Below are positions 33,681-44,181 of a stretch of 64,000 nucleotides of DNA, one piece after another. Each line of letters opens with the position of its first letter. Position 1 is the stretch's first letter. The translations under genes were made by a program, and so were the position numbers. Location of the stretch: positions 162,248-226,247 of the forward strand of contig NZ_SMAA01000002.1 in NCBI RefSeq assembly GCF_004341685.1, given 5' to 3'. This stretch comes from Pectinatus cerevisiiphilus (GTDB taxonomy: Bacteria > Bacillota > Negativicutes > Selenomonadales > Selenomonadaceae). Below the pieces are notes generated by a model, which worked only from the letters and a program-made list of their open reading frames with translations, ran no database searches and had not been told where the DNA came from.

Positions 33681-34811
33681 TCACAATAAAAATTTTTCAA
33701 AGACAATATTTCCCAGCTTCATACCAGCGGGGGTAAGAAAGAGATAGGCATCATTTTCCTTTAAAAGTTTTTGGGTGAGGAGCATATTTATATTTTTACC
33801 ATAAACATCGTGGATGCTGCGGTGAAAATTTTCTTGGAATTTTTTTTTGTCGATTCCCCGGGCAGTACGCAATGCCAAAAAGCAAAATTCTTCCATCCAT
33901 GTTTGGTTATCAAATTTTTCTTCTTCAAAAACAGGCAATGCATTATTGTTACATGAACGGATATATTCATAAACATTATGGGTATTGTAGGTGCGCTGGA
34001 AATTGTAATATGAATGGGCAGCGCAACCGAAACCGAGGTATGCTTTATCTTGCCAGTAAGCAAGGTTATGACGGCTAGCGAAACCATGTCGTGCAAAGTT
34101 TGCTATTTCATAACGCTCAAAGCCATGCTGGGGAAGTGTGGTTGTAATAAAGTCATACATGGTTTCCACTGTGTCCTCATCAGGCAGTGGCAGGCATCCT
34201 TCTTTTTGCATCTGGGCAAAAGGCGTTCCCGGTTCTATTTGAAGGCCGTAAATAGAAATATGCTGGGGTTCTTGTTGCAACGCCCAGGCAGTGCTTTCTT
34301 GTAGCATGGCAAGCGTTTGCCGGGGTAGGCCGTACATGAGGTCAAGGCTTATGTTTTGAAAGCCTGCTTTTTTTGCGGCTGTGATTGCTTCTTTTGTATC
34401 TGCAAGGGTGTGTATGCGGCCAAGCAGTTTGAGCAAAAAATCTTGTGTAGCCTGCACACCAAAACTTAGGCGGTTTATACCAAGTTTTCTCAAGGCTTGG
34501 AGTTTTGGCAGGTCAACTGTGCCAGGGTTGGCTTCCAAGGTTATTTCAGCGTCGGGGGAAAGGTCGTAAGAAGTCTTTAGGGTAGTAAGGATGGTGGCAA
34601 TGCTGTTTACCGATAAAAGTGAGGGAGTCCCCCCACCAAAATAGACGGTGTCGGCCTTCAAAGGAGAAGCCTGTTGGTGCCGCAATTTTATTTCTTTGCA
34701 TAGCGCAGATACGTATGCGGGATAAGTATCCTTTTTTGCCGCTATTGAAGGAAAATCACAATAGCGGCATTTTGCAAGACAAAAGGGAATATGGATATAT
34801 AAGGAAATCAT
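33681..34811 (-). CDS. hemW: HemW-type radical SAM heme chaperone (376 aa)
   Basis: This is the coproporphyrinogen-oxidase-like radical SAM protein now regarded as a heme chaperone (HemW). The cluster Cys residues are Cys11, Cys15 and Cys18 in FCLAKCRYCDF, followed by the YFGGGTPSLL and LEANPGTVD motifs. The HemN-type C-terminal domain is present. It lies directly downstream of lepA: the lepA stop and the hemW ATG share one base (TGATG), so translation is coupled. The lepA-hemW order is widespread in Firmicutes. True oxidase activity (HemN) is less likely because of the shorter N-terminus. Confidence 0.94.
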   Translation of the reverse strand: MISLYIHIPFCLAKCRYCDFPSIAAKKDTYPAYVSALCKEIKLRHQQASPLKADTVYFGGGTPSLLSVNSIATILTTLKTSYDLSPDAEITLEANPGTVDLPKLQALRKLGINRLSFGVQATQDFLLKLLGRIHTLADTKEAITAAKKAGFQNISLDLMYGLPRQTLAMLQESTAWALQQEPQHISIYGLQIEPGTPFAQMQKEGCLPLPDEDTVETMYDFITTTLPQHGFERYEIANFARHGFASRHNLAYWQDKAYLGFGCAAHSYYNFQRTYNTHNVYEYIRSCNNNALPVFEEEKFDNQTWMEEFCFLALRTARGIDKKKFQENFHRSIHDVYGKNINMLLTQKLLKENDAYLFLTPAGMKLGNIVFEKFLL

Positions 34812-36604
34812 CAGTCCACTTTTAAAATTGCCATGAAAGCTTCCTGCGGTACTTCTACACTACCAACGGATTTCATGCGCTTTTTCCCTTCTTTTTGTTT
34901 TTCCAGTAGTTTGCGCTTACGGGTTATATCACCGCCGTAGCATTTTGAAAGCACATCCTTACGCATTGCCCTAACTGTTTCACGGGCGATTATTTTATTG
35001 CCTATTGCTGCTTGGATAGGTATTTCGAACATTTGCCGCGGAATGATTTTTTTGAGTTTTTCTGCCAACTGGCGACCGCGTGGCTGGGCTCTGTCTATAT
35101 GGACAATAGTGGAAAGGGCATCAACCATTTCACCATTCAAGAGAATGTCCAATTTAACCAGTTTAGCCTGCTGATAACCGGCCAATTCATAATCAAGGGA
35201 AGCATAGCCGCGTGTAGTGGATTTTAATTTATCAAAATAATCGTAGATTATTTCATTGAGTGGAACATTATAGACGAGCATGACTCTGTTGTCGATATAG
35301 TCCATGCTGATAAATTTGCCGCGCTTTTCCTGTGATATTTCCATTACGGCACCCACGTAGTCGTTTGGCACGATGACGGTGGCTTTTACGAATGGTTCTT
35401 CCATATGTTCTATCTCGGTAGGTGGGGGCAGTTCGGCTGGGTTGGCAACCTTCAGCATTTCCCCGTTTGTTTTGTAGACATGGTAGATAACACTAGGTGC
35501 GGTTGTTATGAGCTTTAAATTGTATTCACGTTCCAAGCGTTCCTGAATGACGTCCATATGCAGAAGGCCGAGAAAGCCGCATCTGAAACCAAAGCCAAGG
35601 GCTATGGAGGTTTCCGGTTCAAATACGAGGGCGGCATCATTTAACTGCAATTTTTCTAAAGCATCTTTTAAGTTGTTGTATTCACCGCTGTCGATTGGAT
35701 AAAGGCCGCAGTATACCATTGGAGTAACGCCCCTGTAACCGGGCAGGGCTTCTTTCGTCGGGTTTTGGACAGTGGTTATGGTATCGCCTACCCGAATATC
35801 CTTGACATTTTTTAAACTACCGGCAATAAAGCCGACCTGTCCGGCATGGAGTGAGCCGACATTTACCGGAGTTGGCCGGAAGAATCCTATATCGGTGACT
35901 TCAAAGGTCTTACCCGTAGACATCATCTTTAATTTCATACCGGGTTTGATCATTCCTTCGAAAACACGGATATGGGCGATAGCACCTTTGTAGGAATCAA
36001 AGTAGGAATCAAAGATGAGAGCCTTCAACGGTTCGCTGTCGTTGCCAGACGGGGCCGGAATTTTGTCTATGATTTCTGTAAATATTTTGCTTATGCCAAC
36101 GCCGGTTTTGGCGCTGCATAGGACGGCTTCACTTGCATCAAGGCCGATAATGTCCTCTATTTGTTTTTTCACCCGCTCAGGATCGGCACTGGGCAGGTCG
36201 ATCTTGTTTATGATAGGAATGATTTCTAAGTCGTGTTCAAGTGCCAAATAAACATTGGCCAGTGTTTGTGCTTCTACACCTTGGGCAGCGTCAACGACCA
36301 GAAGTGCACCTTCACAGGCAGCCAGGCTGCGGGAGACTTCATAGTTAAAATCTACGTGGCCGGGAGTGTCAATTAGGTTGAGCTCATAAATTTGTCCGTC
36401 TTTTCCTTTATAATGTAGTCTGACTGTCTGGGCCTTTATGGTTATGCCGCGTTCTCTTTCAAGATCCATATTGTCCAGAATTTGGTCTTCCATTTCTCGT
36501 TCTGTCAGTGTTCCTGTTTGTTCTATCAATCTATCGGCAATAGTTGATTTTCCGTGATCAATATGGGCGATTATTGAAAAATTCCTGATGTTTTTTGCGT
36601 CCAA
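34811..36604 (-). CDS. lepA: Elongation factor 4 (597 aa)
   Basis: This is a ribosome-associated translational GTPase. The G motifs are HIDHGKST near residue 13, DTPGHVDF near 80, and IINKIDLP near 134, with the [10 protein letters not shown] switch I. The EF4-specific C-terminal domain ends [16 protein letters not shown] and a Lys-rich tail. Length is standard. It is the first gene of the lepA-hemW unit and divergent from the chemoreceptor. Confidence 0.98.
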   Translation of the reverse strand: MDAKNIRNFSIIAHIDHGKSTIADRLIEQTGTLTEREMEDQILDNMDLERERGITIKAQTVRLHYKGKDGQIYELNLIDTPGHVDFNYEVSRSLAACEGALLVVDAAQGVEAQTLANVYLALEHDLEIIPIINKIDLPSADPERVKKQIEDIIGLDASEAVLCSAKTGVGISKIFTEIIDKIPAPSGNDSEPLKALIFDSYFDSYKGAIAHIRVFEGMIKPGMKLKMMSTGKTFEVTDIGFFRPTPVNVGSLHAGQVGFIAGSLKNVKDIRVGDTITTVQNPTKEALPGYRGVTPMVYCGLYPIDSGEYNNLKDALEKLQLNDAALVFEPETSIALGFGFRCGFLGLLHMDVIQERLEREYNLKLITTAPSVIYHVYKTNGEMLKVANPAELPPPTEIEHMEEPFVKATVIVPNDYVGAVMEISQEKRGKFISMDYIDNRVMLVYNVPLNEIIYDYFDKLKSTTRGYASLDYELAGYQQAKLVKLDILLNGEMVDALSTIVHIDRAQPRGRQLAEKLKKIIPRQMFEIPIQAAIGNKIIARETVRAMRKDVLSKCYGGDITRKRKLLEKQKEGKKRMKSVGSVEVPQEAFMAILKVD

Positions 36605-36747
36605 TTATAAATGACCCTTTCTTTATATAAGATAATCTTACAGCTATTATAACGAATTTAGCCATCTTTGTGAAGAAAGTTAATGAGCTTTTATTTTTCC
36701 TTTAGCTAAATAATAGAAAACCTTATACAAAAAATGTATAAAATAGT

Positions 36748-36775
36748 TTGAAATTGACGAAAATTGTTTTATAAT
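36748..36775 (+). promoter_or_regulatory. Candidate promoter of the chemoreceptor gene
   Basis: TTGAAA at 36748-36753 and TATAAT at 36770-36775 have a 16-base spacer. No clear flagellar-sigma promoter was seen instead. Confidence 0.6.
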
Positions 36776-36865
36776 ATCTTTATTGTAATATTTTGCGTAA
36801 AAATCTTACAATTTGAAAGGATTTCATTTTGCGGGATGATCCCGTTTATAGAAAGGTCTGGTTTT

Positions 36866-38845
36866 GTGAATATACGCACGAAAATGCTGGTCACTTTGTT
36901 GGTACCGCTTATTTTTTTGATAGGTGGGCTTAGTTTGTTTAGTTATTACTATTCAACAAAAGAGGCTGAATTTGAGCTGCAGAGAAGTATTGGTTATAAA
37001 ATGGAGGCTGATACCGCTTCTATTGATAAGGTACTTAAAGGACAGGAAGTAATTCTGCAAACGTTAGCTGTCAATATAGACGGAAAGGATACCGAACAAA
37101 TTCGAAGTATGCTGAAACCAGTTTTGGATGCGGATAAGGATAAATTAAAAATGGGGATGTTTGTAGCGCGCCAAGACGGTTCGTACGTTGATGCGGATAG
37201 CAGACCCTTGCCAGCAGATTTTGATCCGCGTACACGGGGCTGGTACCAAGCTGCCGCAGCCGGTGGAGTGGGAGAAATCAGCTATACTGAAGCTTATATC
37301 GATAAGGTTACAGGGAAAATGTGTATAACTTTATCTACGAAAAGTCCTGCCGGGCAGGTTATAGAACTTGATATGAATTTGGATAGTATCCAAAAGTTAA
37401 TCAATAATATTTATATGGGGAAATCGGGACATGCCTTTTTGGTTGATGGCAAGGGGACGTTTATAGCCCATCCAAACTATAAAGCTGGAGACAATATTGC
37501 TACGGTAGAAAATGGAAAGTTTAAAAATATTGCCGATGCTCTTGCGAAGAATACAGATGGTTTTACAAATTTAACATTCGATGGAGATGGAGGCAAATAC
37601 CTTTATTCTGCTAAAAAGCTCCCCGGTACAGGCTGGTTGTTTTGCACTTCTGTGTCAGAATCTGAAATGTATGCCAATGAACGGCGGATGGGATATATCT
37701 TGATCGCCAGTGGAGTGGTCATTGCCTTGATTTTAATGGGCGTGATCTTATTTACCGTGAGAAAGATTACTATGAGTTTAAAGGTTATTGCCAATTTTGC
37801 AGAAACACTTGCTGATGGTGATTTACGGAGTGCTTTTACGATTTCCAGTGAACATGAAAAGGATGAAATCGGCGATGTTGCACGGGTGATGTTGAAAATA
37901 AAGGATTCATGGCGAGGTGTCCTAAAGAAAATACACACAGGCTCTGACCAGCTTTCTTCATATGTAAAAGGTTTGACCGATACAATGGAGCAGTCGGCAC
38001 AGGCATCGTCACAGATAGCACAGTCTATTTCCAATGTGGCGACAGATGCGAGCCAGCAGCTTGAGCATATTGAAAAAGCTAATGGTGAAGTGAGTACGAT
38101 TGTTGAAAATATTAATGCCTTACGGACAAATATAGAAGAAACAGCTAATTATTCAGTTAAGGTTGTTGAAAATGCTGAGCAAGGGCAGTCAACGGCTGAT
38201 ATTGCTATAAAGCAAATGGAAAATATTGAAAAAGCGACAAATGATTCGGCAAAGACAATTTTTACCTTGGGCGAACAATCCCAAAAGATTGGTAAAATAG
38301 TTGATAGTATAACAAATATTGCCGGACAAACTAATCTGCTGGCATTAAATGCTGCTATTGAAGCCGCACGGGCAGGGGAAAATGGCAAGGGTTTTGCTGT
38401 AGTTGCTGAAGAAGTACGTAAACTGGCAGAGCAGTCACAGACTGCTGCTGGAGAGATTGCTGAGCTTATCGGTGCTGTCCAAAGTGAGACCAATATAGCG
38501 GTAACCTCAATGCAGACGGGGACGAAAGAGGTCAATACTGGTGCCGGACAGGTGAAGGAATCAGCAGTATTTTTCCATAAGATAACTGATAATGTGAGTG
38601 AAATGAGTGCGCGGATTGAAGAAATAACTGCGGCTGTAGAAAAAATAGCAAAAGGTGCTTCTGTTATCCAGGAAAGTATGGAAAATATAAGCCAGTCAAG
38701 TTCTTCTACTTCAGGCGAATCGCAAACAGTTTCTGCTGCCAGCGAAGAACAGGCTGCTTCTGTTGAAGAAACCGCGGCTTCGGCAGATTCACTTAAAAAA
38801 CTTGCGGATGAACTGCAAAATATGATAAAGAGTTTTAAAATTTAA
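36866..38845 (+). CDS. Methyl-accepting chemotaxis protein with dCache sensor (659 aa)
   Basis: This is a transmembrane chemoreceptor signalling to CheA/CheW. Helix 1 covers about residues 6-28. A dCache-type periplasmic sensor covers about 35-275, with the [11 protein letters not shown] and SYTEAYID motifs that often bind amino acids. Helix 2 follows near 280-300, then a HAMP domain, then a long coiled-coil signalling domain whose tip reads [19 protein letters not shown] near residues 488-506. The start is the GTG at 36866 because AAAGG precedes it and helix 1 follows directly. The gene implies a motile host, though no other chemotaxis gene is in the window. Confidence 0.92.
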   Translation: MNIRTKMLVTLLVPLIFLIGGLSLFSYYYSTKEAEFELQRSIGYKMEADTASIDKVLKGQEVILQTLAVNIDGKDTEQIRSMLKPVLDADKDKLKMGMFVARQDGSYVDADSRPLPADFDPRTRGWYQAAAAGGVGEISYTEAYIDKVTGKMCITLSTKSPAGQVIELDMNLDSIQKLINNIYMGKSGHAFLVDGKGTFIAHPNYKAGDNIATVENGKFKNIADALAKNTDGFTNLTFDGDGGKYLYSAKKLPGTGWLFCTSVSESEMYANERRMGYILIASGVVIALILMGVILFTVRKITMSLKVIANFAETLADGDLRSAFTISSEHEKDEIGDVARVMLKIKDSWRGVLKKIHTGSDQLSSYVKGLTDTMEQSAQASSQIAQSISNVATDASQQLEHIEKANGEVSTIVENINALRTNIEETANYSVKVVENAEQGQSTADIAIKQMENIEKATNDSAKTIFTLGEQSQKIGKIVDSITNIAGQTNLLALNAAIEAARAGENGKGFAVVAEEVRKLAEQSQTAAGEIAELIGAVQSETNIAVTSMQTGTKEVNTGAGQVKESAVFFHKITDNVSEMSARIEEITAAVEKIAKGASVIQESMENISQSSSSTSGESQTVSAASEEQAASVEETAASADSLKKLADELQNMIKSFKI

Positions 38846-38871
38846 GCTTTCATTGGTAAATTTTATTTTAG

Positions 38872-38905
38872 TAATACCGCTGCTGAAAATGGCAGCGGTA
38901 TTTTT
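38872..38905 (+). terminator. Intrinsic terminator of the chemoreceptor gene
   Basis: AATACCGCTGC at 38873-38883 pairs perfectly with GCAGCGGTATT at 38892-38902, followed by T residues. Confidence 0.9.
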
Positions 38906-39037
38906 AAAATAAAAAGCAGTCGATAATTTCCGGGCATGCTGTTATAATATATAAGTATGTTTGGCGGTATATATTTACCAAATTAATTTATGCTATAATA
39001 TTTATATATTGGTTAGAAGGGGTAAGAAGTATCTATA

Positions 39038-39613
39038 ATGTTCAATCATAATGATATGTCGGGAAAATTGAAGTTTATAAGCCGTATGCGGATTTTGGCA
39101 GGACTGCTGTTGTTTGTGGAGCTGTTAGCCGTAGGTTGGACGCTGGCTTTTTATTTTTTGTATCCCAGCCAGCAAACAGGTTTTTTGTCAATCAGCTGGC
39201 TGTTGTTGATCGGTATGGTTATTCCTTTTAACTGGCCGGGAGCAATAGTGTGTGCACTTTTGAGTATTTTTTTGCGCGCGGACGCGGTATTGATTTTAAC
39301 GGCCGGTATATATATAATTTTTACACTGCTAGTCAATCGTGCCGTATGGGTGCCAAACCCACAGGGATATCATCTTTTAGTCAAGGTTATGCGTTTGGAG
39401 ATAGGGAAATCGGTTCTTTTGATGCTGGCTGGGTGCTTTATAGCATTAGTCGACACCGGTGGGGAAGAATTTGTAACTTATATGGTTATCGCAGTTTATG
39501 AATTTGGTTCCGCCATAAATATGATCATTTTCTACAAGCTGTTGGAAAGTATAGATAACATGGATTACAGGGAAATCTTTCAGGTCGACGGTAAAAGACC
39601 GTATGGGCAATAA
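39038..39613 (+). CDS. Hypothetical multi-helix membrane protein (191 aa)
   Basis: I do not recognise this family. About five to six hydrophobic helices are visible, starting near residues 18-42, 50-68, 72-102, 122-142 and 145-168. The charged N-terminus and an acidic C-terminal tail after residue 170 probably lie in the cytoplasm. There are no catalytic or transporter motifs. Codon use resembles the neighbours. The ATG at 39038 has an AGAAGGGG about 15 bases upstream, rather far, so ATG 39056 is a possible alternative. It is convergent with the PPi-phosphofructokinase gene. Confidence 0.65.
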   Translation: MFNHNDMSGKLKFISRMRILAGLLLFVELLAVGWTLAFYFLYPSQQTGFLSISWLLLIGMVIPFNWPGAIVCALLSIFLRADAVLILTAGIYIIFTLLVNRAVWVPNPQGYHLLVKVMRLEIGKSVLLMLAGCFIALVDTGGEEFVTYMVIAVYEFGSAINMIIFYKLLESIDNMDYREIFQVDGKRPYGQ

Positions 39614-39648
39614 AAAAACCTGTGCATCATTGGAACGGTGCACAGGTT
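39612..39648 (-). terminator. Intrinsic terminator, mainly for the pfk transcript
   Basis: AACCTGTGCA at 39617-39626 pairs perfectly with TGCACAGGTT at 39639-39648. On the minus strand it is followed by seven T residues, so it serves the sigH-pfk operon best. Confidence 0.85.
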
Positions 39649-39671
39649 CTCATTTCAAAATATAAATCTGA

Positions 39672-40913
39672 TTATTCAAATAAATATAGATAGCGTTTCT
39701 TAAATTCTTCCGGCTTCATACGGTATATTTTAGCTATTTCCGGATTGTCCAAGTCTTCTTTTTCCAGCCGCTGCATAAAACTGCGGGCTATTTTATAATT
39801 TACAGAATCAATGTTTACCTTGCGGACGAAGGTTTTGCCGGTGGTGGGATTCTTTAGTTCTTCAAAGTACATTGGAATAGCGCGGCTTCCCTGTACAGAG
39901 ATCATTGCTCCGGTTCCTCCCTTGAGCAGGAATTGGACGGCGGAATAACCCAGCATAGCCGTGTAATCAATGTCGTAAGCAATAGGGGCAGCACAACGCA
40001 GTTCGTAGCCAATTTCCTTATCAACAATGGTGAGCTTTATGCCTAAGCGTTTCATTTCATTGATGATGGCTTCTTTTAGTATTTCGCCGAAATCAAGTTC
40101 AGCATAGCGAATGTGGCTGTGTTCATCTAAGGAAACCTTGCCGAGTTTGGCAAAATCCTCTGCGGCTATTTTTTCTAATACACCTTCGGCAATGACGGCA
40201 ACGCCATAATTGCGGCCTAACATATAACGTTTTACCATAGCACCGACGAGCAGGTCTATGAGGTGCTGCAAAGTTATTTTATACTGTGGGAATTCTTCCG
40301 GTATGACGGTGATAGCGGCACCGGCGGAACGGCCAATGCCAAGCGCCAGATGGCCGGCGGTTCGTCCCATGGCGATGGCGAGATACCAGCGGTTATTTGT
40401 GGTTCGGGCATCCTCTATCAGGTTTTCAATCTCCGTTGTACCAAACGCGCGTGCTGTTTCAAAACCAAAGGTAGGAACACCTTCAGGTAACGGCAGATCG
40501 TTGTCAATCGTTTTGGGAACATGTACGACATTCAATGGATGGCCAAGCTTTTGTGAACAGGCAGCAACGGCTGACGCACTAAAGGCCGTATCATCACCAC
40601 CGATGGTAAGGATGTGTGTGACGCCGAGTTCAGCAAGAGTTTTTACAACGGTTTTGAGATCGTTTTCATTTTTGGTAGGGTTAAAACGGGACATTTGCAG
40701 TATACAACCGCCAGTCAGATGGATACGGCTCGTATTGTCGTAAACGAGTTCGATATATTTCTTTTCGCCCTTGGCGAGATAACGAAAACCTTCATAAATA
40801 CCGAGTACTTTCCAGCCGTTGCGGATAGCCTCGGAGGTAACAGAACGGATGACGCTGTTGATTCCCGGTGCAGGGCCGCCGCCGCAGATTATAGCAATAG
40901 TTTTTTGTGACAT
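39672..40913 (-). CDS. 6-phosphofructokinase, probably pyrophosphate-dependent (413 aa)
   Basis: This is a glycolytic phosphofructokinase. The nucleotide/PPi site reads GGGPAPGIN at residues 11-19 and GGDDT at 105-109. The second Asp there, in place of Gly, together with Lys in PKTIDNDL near 133, is the known mark of PPi-using enzymes. The length matches group II PPi-PFK. It would allow a reversible fructose-6-phosphate / fructose-1,6-bisphosphate step that saves ATP, as in many anaerobes. It starts 15 bases after the sigma-factor stop codon with its own AGGGGG site, so the two are probably one operon. Confidence 0.92.
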   Translation of the reverse strand: MSQKTIAIICGGGPAPGINSVIRSVTSEAIRNGWKVLGIYEGFRYLAKGEKKYIELVYDNTSRIHLTGGCILQMSRFNPTKNENDLKTVVKTLAELGVTHILTIGGDDTAFSASAVAACSQKLGHPLNVVHVPKTIDNDLPLPEGVPTFGFETARAFGTTEIENLIEDARTTNNRWYLAIAMGRTAGHLALGIGRSAGAAITVIPEEFPQYKITLQHLIDLLVGAMVKRYMLGRNYGVAVIAEGVLEKIAAEDFAKLGKVSLDEHSHIRYAELDFGEILKEAIINEMKRLGIKLTIVDKEIGYELRCAAPIAYDIDYTAMLGYSAVQFLLKGGTGAMISVQGSRAIPMYFEELKNPTTGKTFVRKVNIDSVNYKIARSFMQRLEKEDLDNPEIAKIYRMKPEEFKKRYLYLFE

Positions 40914-40928
40914 GAAAATCCCCCCTAG

Positions 40929-41810
40929 TCATTTTTTGGAATTCAGACTAAAATAAAGATCATCAAAATGCTTATTTGTACTGCTGTTCTGTTTATATAG
41001 AGGCCGGTCTTCAGCTTTGGCACGACTATTCATGTATTTTTCGAGTTTTCGCTTAACCCGCTGTAGGGCGTTGTCTATGGATTTTACGTGGCGGTTCAGG
41101 TCGACCGCTATTTCCTGGTATGATTTTCCGTCCAAATAGGACATGAGCACTTTCCATTCCAGATCACTTAAAATCTGTTCCATTTTTCCTTCGATTGCCA
41201 GAAATTCTTCACGGTTTATCATGAGTTCTTCCGGATCACTTACGGCGGTGCCGGATAAAATGTCAAGCAAAGTCCGGTCTGAGTCTTCATCATATATAGG
41301 TTTATTAAGTGAGATATATGAATTTAAAGGGATGTGTTTTTGCCGCGTAGCCGTCTTTATTGCCGTTATAATCTGCCGTGTAACACACAATTCAGCAAAA
41401 GCGCGAAAAGAAGATAGTTTTTCATCACGAAAATCGCGAATAGCCTTATAAAGGCCGATCATACCTTCTTGGATTATATCCTCACGATCCGCACCAATCA
41501 GAAAATATGAACGAGATCTAACACGAACAAAATTGCGGTATTTTTTTATTAAATATTCCAAAGCAAAATTGTCCTGCTTTTCTTTGATCTCTATTAAAAG
41601 CTCTTCATCGCTTAGTGCTTCAAGAGCATTCTCTGCTTCATCGATAGAGCAGCCTTCCGGTATGTCTTTTCCGGTGTCCTTTGGTGTTCGCTTTTTGCCG
41701 ATAATGCCGGTAGAAAATCCTCTGATGTTTGAGGTGCTGTCTTCAGGAGAGCCCTCTATATTTTCTTTAGAGGACGCACTGTCCTTGTTTTTTAAATTCA
41801 TTCGCATCAT
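40929..41810 (-). CDS. sigH: RNA polymerase sigma factor, SigH family, with extended ends (293 aa)
   Basis: The core (about residues 65-265) matches SigH strongly: SYFLIGADREDIIQEGMIG, LSSFRAFAELCVTRQIITA and DLNRHVKSIDNALQRVKRKL. SigH drives stationary-phase and early sporulation genes in Firmicutes. The protein is longer than the usual length of about 215 aa. It carries a Lys/Glu/Ser-rich N-terminal extension of about 65 residues that looks disordered, plus a 25-residue tail. The start is uncertain: ATG codons occur at 41810, 41807 and 41801, and GGAG lies only 2, 5 or 10 bases upstream of them. It is co-transcribed with the phosphofructokinase gene. Confidence 0.9.
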   Translation of the reverse strand: MMRMNLKNKDSASSKENIEGSPEDSTSNIRGFSTGIIGKKRTPKDTGKDIPEGCSIDEAENALEALSDEELLIEIKEKQDNFALEYLIKKYRNFVRVRSRSYFLIGADREDIIQEGMIGLYKAIRDFRDEKLSSFRAFAELCVTRQIITAIKTATRQKHIPLNSYISLNKPIYDEDSDRTLLDILSGTAVSDPEELMINREEFLAIEGKMEQILSDLEWKVLMSYLDGKSYQEIAVDLNRHVKSIDNALQRVKRKLEKYMNSRAKAEDRPLYKQNSSTNKHFDDLYFSLNSKK

Positions 41811-41854
41811 CGCTCCAGTCCGGAAATATGACGATGCTTTCGCGTCATTTCCAA

Positions 41855-41883
41855 ATTATAAGATTGCATTAGTACTTTGACAT
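41855..41883 (-). promoter_or_regulatory. Candidate promoter of the sigH-pfk operon
   Basis: On the minus strand a TATAAT (41860-41855) is 17 bases from ATGTCA (41883-41878), about 45 bases before the sigH start. Confidence 0.55.
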
Positions 41884-41992
41884 ATTGCAAAAGTTTTATC
41901 TTACTTGAAATTATACATTAGCACTATTGTCTAGTCAAGCACAACAAGGCTTTTAAGGTATTTGGGCCGTATGGGGAGGACAAAAATTGCGC

Positions 41993-42043
41993 ATGAAACA
42001 GATAGGCGTATTACCGTATTTTTTACCATTTGCTGCGCCGTAG
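41993..42043 (+). CDS. Possible very small ORF (16-18 aa)
   Basis: In the 500-base gap between sigH and radC, a GGGGAGGA ribosome-like site at about 41973-41980 precedes TTG 41987 and ATG 41993. The frame gives MKQIGVLPYFLPFAAP and stops at 42043. It is hydrophobic and proline-rich, with no known family. No convincing promoter was found. The only support is the strong ribosome site and the hairpin 40 bases downstream, so this may be chance. Confidence 0.2.
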   Translation: MKQIGVLPYFLPFAAP

Positions 42044-42082
42044 TAATAAAACCAGGAGTTAAACAGGAAAACAGAGATTAAA

Positions 42083-42135
42083 AAGGGACTTTTTCTGCAT
42101 ATTACGCATATATTACTTAGAAGGAAAAGTCCCTT
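42083..42135. repeat. Large hairpin in the sigH-radC gap
   Basis: AAGGGACTTTT at 42083-42093 pairs with AAAGTCCCTT at 42126-42135, with one bulged T. The 30-base loop contains a small TGCATATTACGCA inner repeat. T residues follow only loosely. The rest of 41884-42314 shows no gene. Confidence 0.5.
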
Positions 42136-42314
42136 AAATGAGTTTTTGGTTAAATTGATAAATCAATTTATAAATTTTTTCAATAGATTTATTAAATATA
42201 CGTTGTCTTACACTAATTTATTTGGTATAGTATTTTTGTTACAGTATCTGTTATCTGAAGTATAGTATCGGAGGCTGGGGTTTTGAATTGGTTTAGCGGT
42301 TAGAGGATTTCACC

Positions 42315-43010
42315 ATGATAAAAAATACGATGGTCCGTGATCTGCCAGAACAGGAACGCCCACGTGAGAAGCTTATAGCATACGGTGTCCAAGCACTTAA
42401 TAATGCCGAACTATTGGCTATTTTGTTACGTTCAGGGACAAGGGAGACCTCTGTTTTGCATGTTGCTGAAAGTCTGTTGTCCTTATACAAAGAAAAAGGA
42501 TTGACTTCAATAGTAAATCTCTCTACGACCCAGCTGAGCGAAATACACGGAATCGGACCTGCTAAGGCGGCGACTGTATTGGCTGCCGTAGAATTGGGCC
42601 GGCGGATTGCCCAAGAACCATTTGCAAGGAAAGCTTCTATAAAAAGCCCGGCTGATGCAGCAGCTTATATTATGCCGCGGCTGAGATATGAAACAAAGGA
42701 AAAGTTCGCCATAGTACTTTTGAATGTAAAGAATCAGATATTATCCTTCAGAATAATATCTGTGGGAATTTTGAATGCATCAATAGTCCACCCGCGTGAA
42801 GTAATGGCTGAAGCATTGCTTAATTCAGCGGCGGCAATTATTTTGGCGCACAATCATCCGAGCGGCGACCCTGCTCCGAGCAGCGAAGATATTGCTACCA
42901 CACACCGCTTAATTAAGGCGGGAAGGATAATGGGCATAGAGATTGCAGATCATATAATTATCGGAGGGAGCAGATACATAAGCTTTAAAGAGCGAGGCTT
43001 ACTGAGATAA
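42315..43010 (+). CDS. radC: RadC/JAB-domain DNA repair-associated protein (231 aa)
   Basis: This is a conserved JAMM-fold protein of uncertain biochemical role, historically linked to DNA repair. An N-terminal helix-hairpin-helix region reads LSEIHGIGPAKAATVLAA near residues 74-91. The JAMM metal motif is intact: His179 and His181 in AHNHPSGDPAPSSED. The ATG at 42315 has GAGG nine bases upstream. It is the first gene of the radC-mreBCD-mrdA-min run, an order common in Firmicutes and other bacteria. Confidence 0.95.
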   Translation: MIKNTMVRDLPEQERPREKLIAYGVQALNNAELLAILLRSGTRETSVLHVAESLLSLYKEKGLTSIVNLSTTQLSEIHGIGPAKAATVLAAVELGRRIAQEPFARKASIKSPADAAAYIMPRLRYETKEKFAIVLLNVKNQILSFRIISVGILNASIVHPREVMAEALLNSAAAIILAHNHPSGDPAPSSEDIATTHRLIKAGRIMGIEIADHIIIGGSRYISFKERGLLR

Positions 43011-43115
43011 GTAACTTCAGCGAACAAGGGATGTATTAAATGCTGGCGGGAGTTATAATGGTGTTATAAGTTATTGCACGTAATAATATAAATTGATATT
43101 TTATACGAGATTTGA

Positions 43116-44168
<1,053 letters not shown>

Positions 44169-44181
44169 GAAGCGGATATAG

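Noticed and set aside
36748..36865. Flagellar sigma-28 promoter for the chemoreceptor
   Set aside because: No TAAA-N15-GCCGATAA-like pair was found; a sigma-A-like pair fits better.
42083..42135. Terminator for an upstream plus-strand gene
   Set aside because: There is no established plus-strand gene before it and the T tract is weak, so it is listed only as a hairpin.
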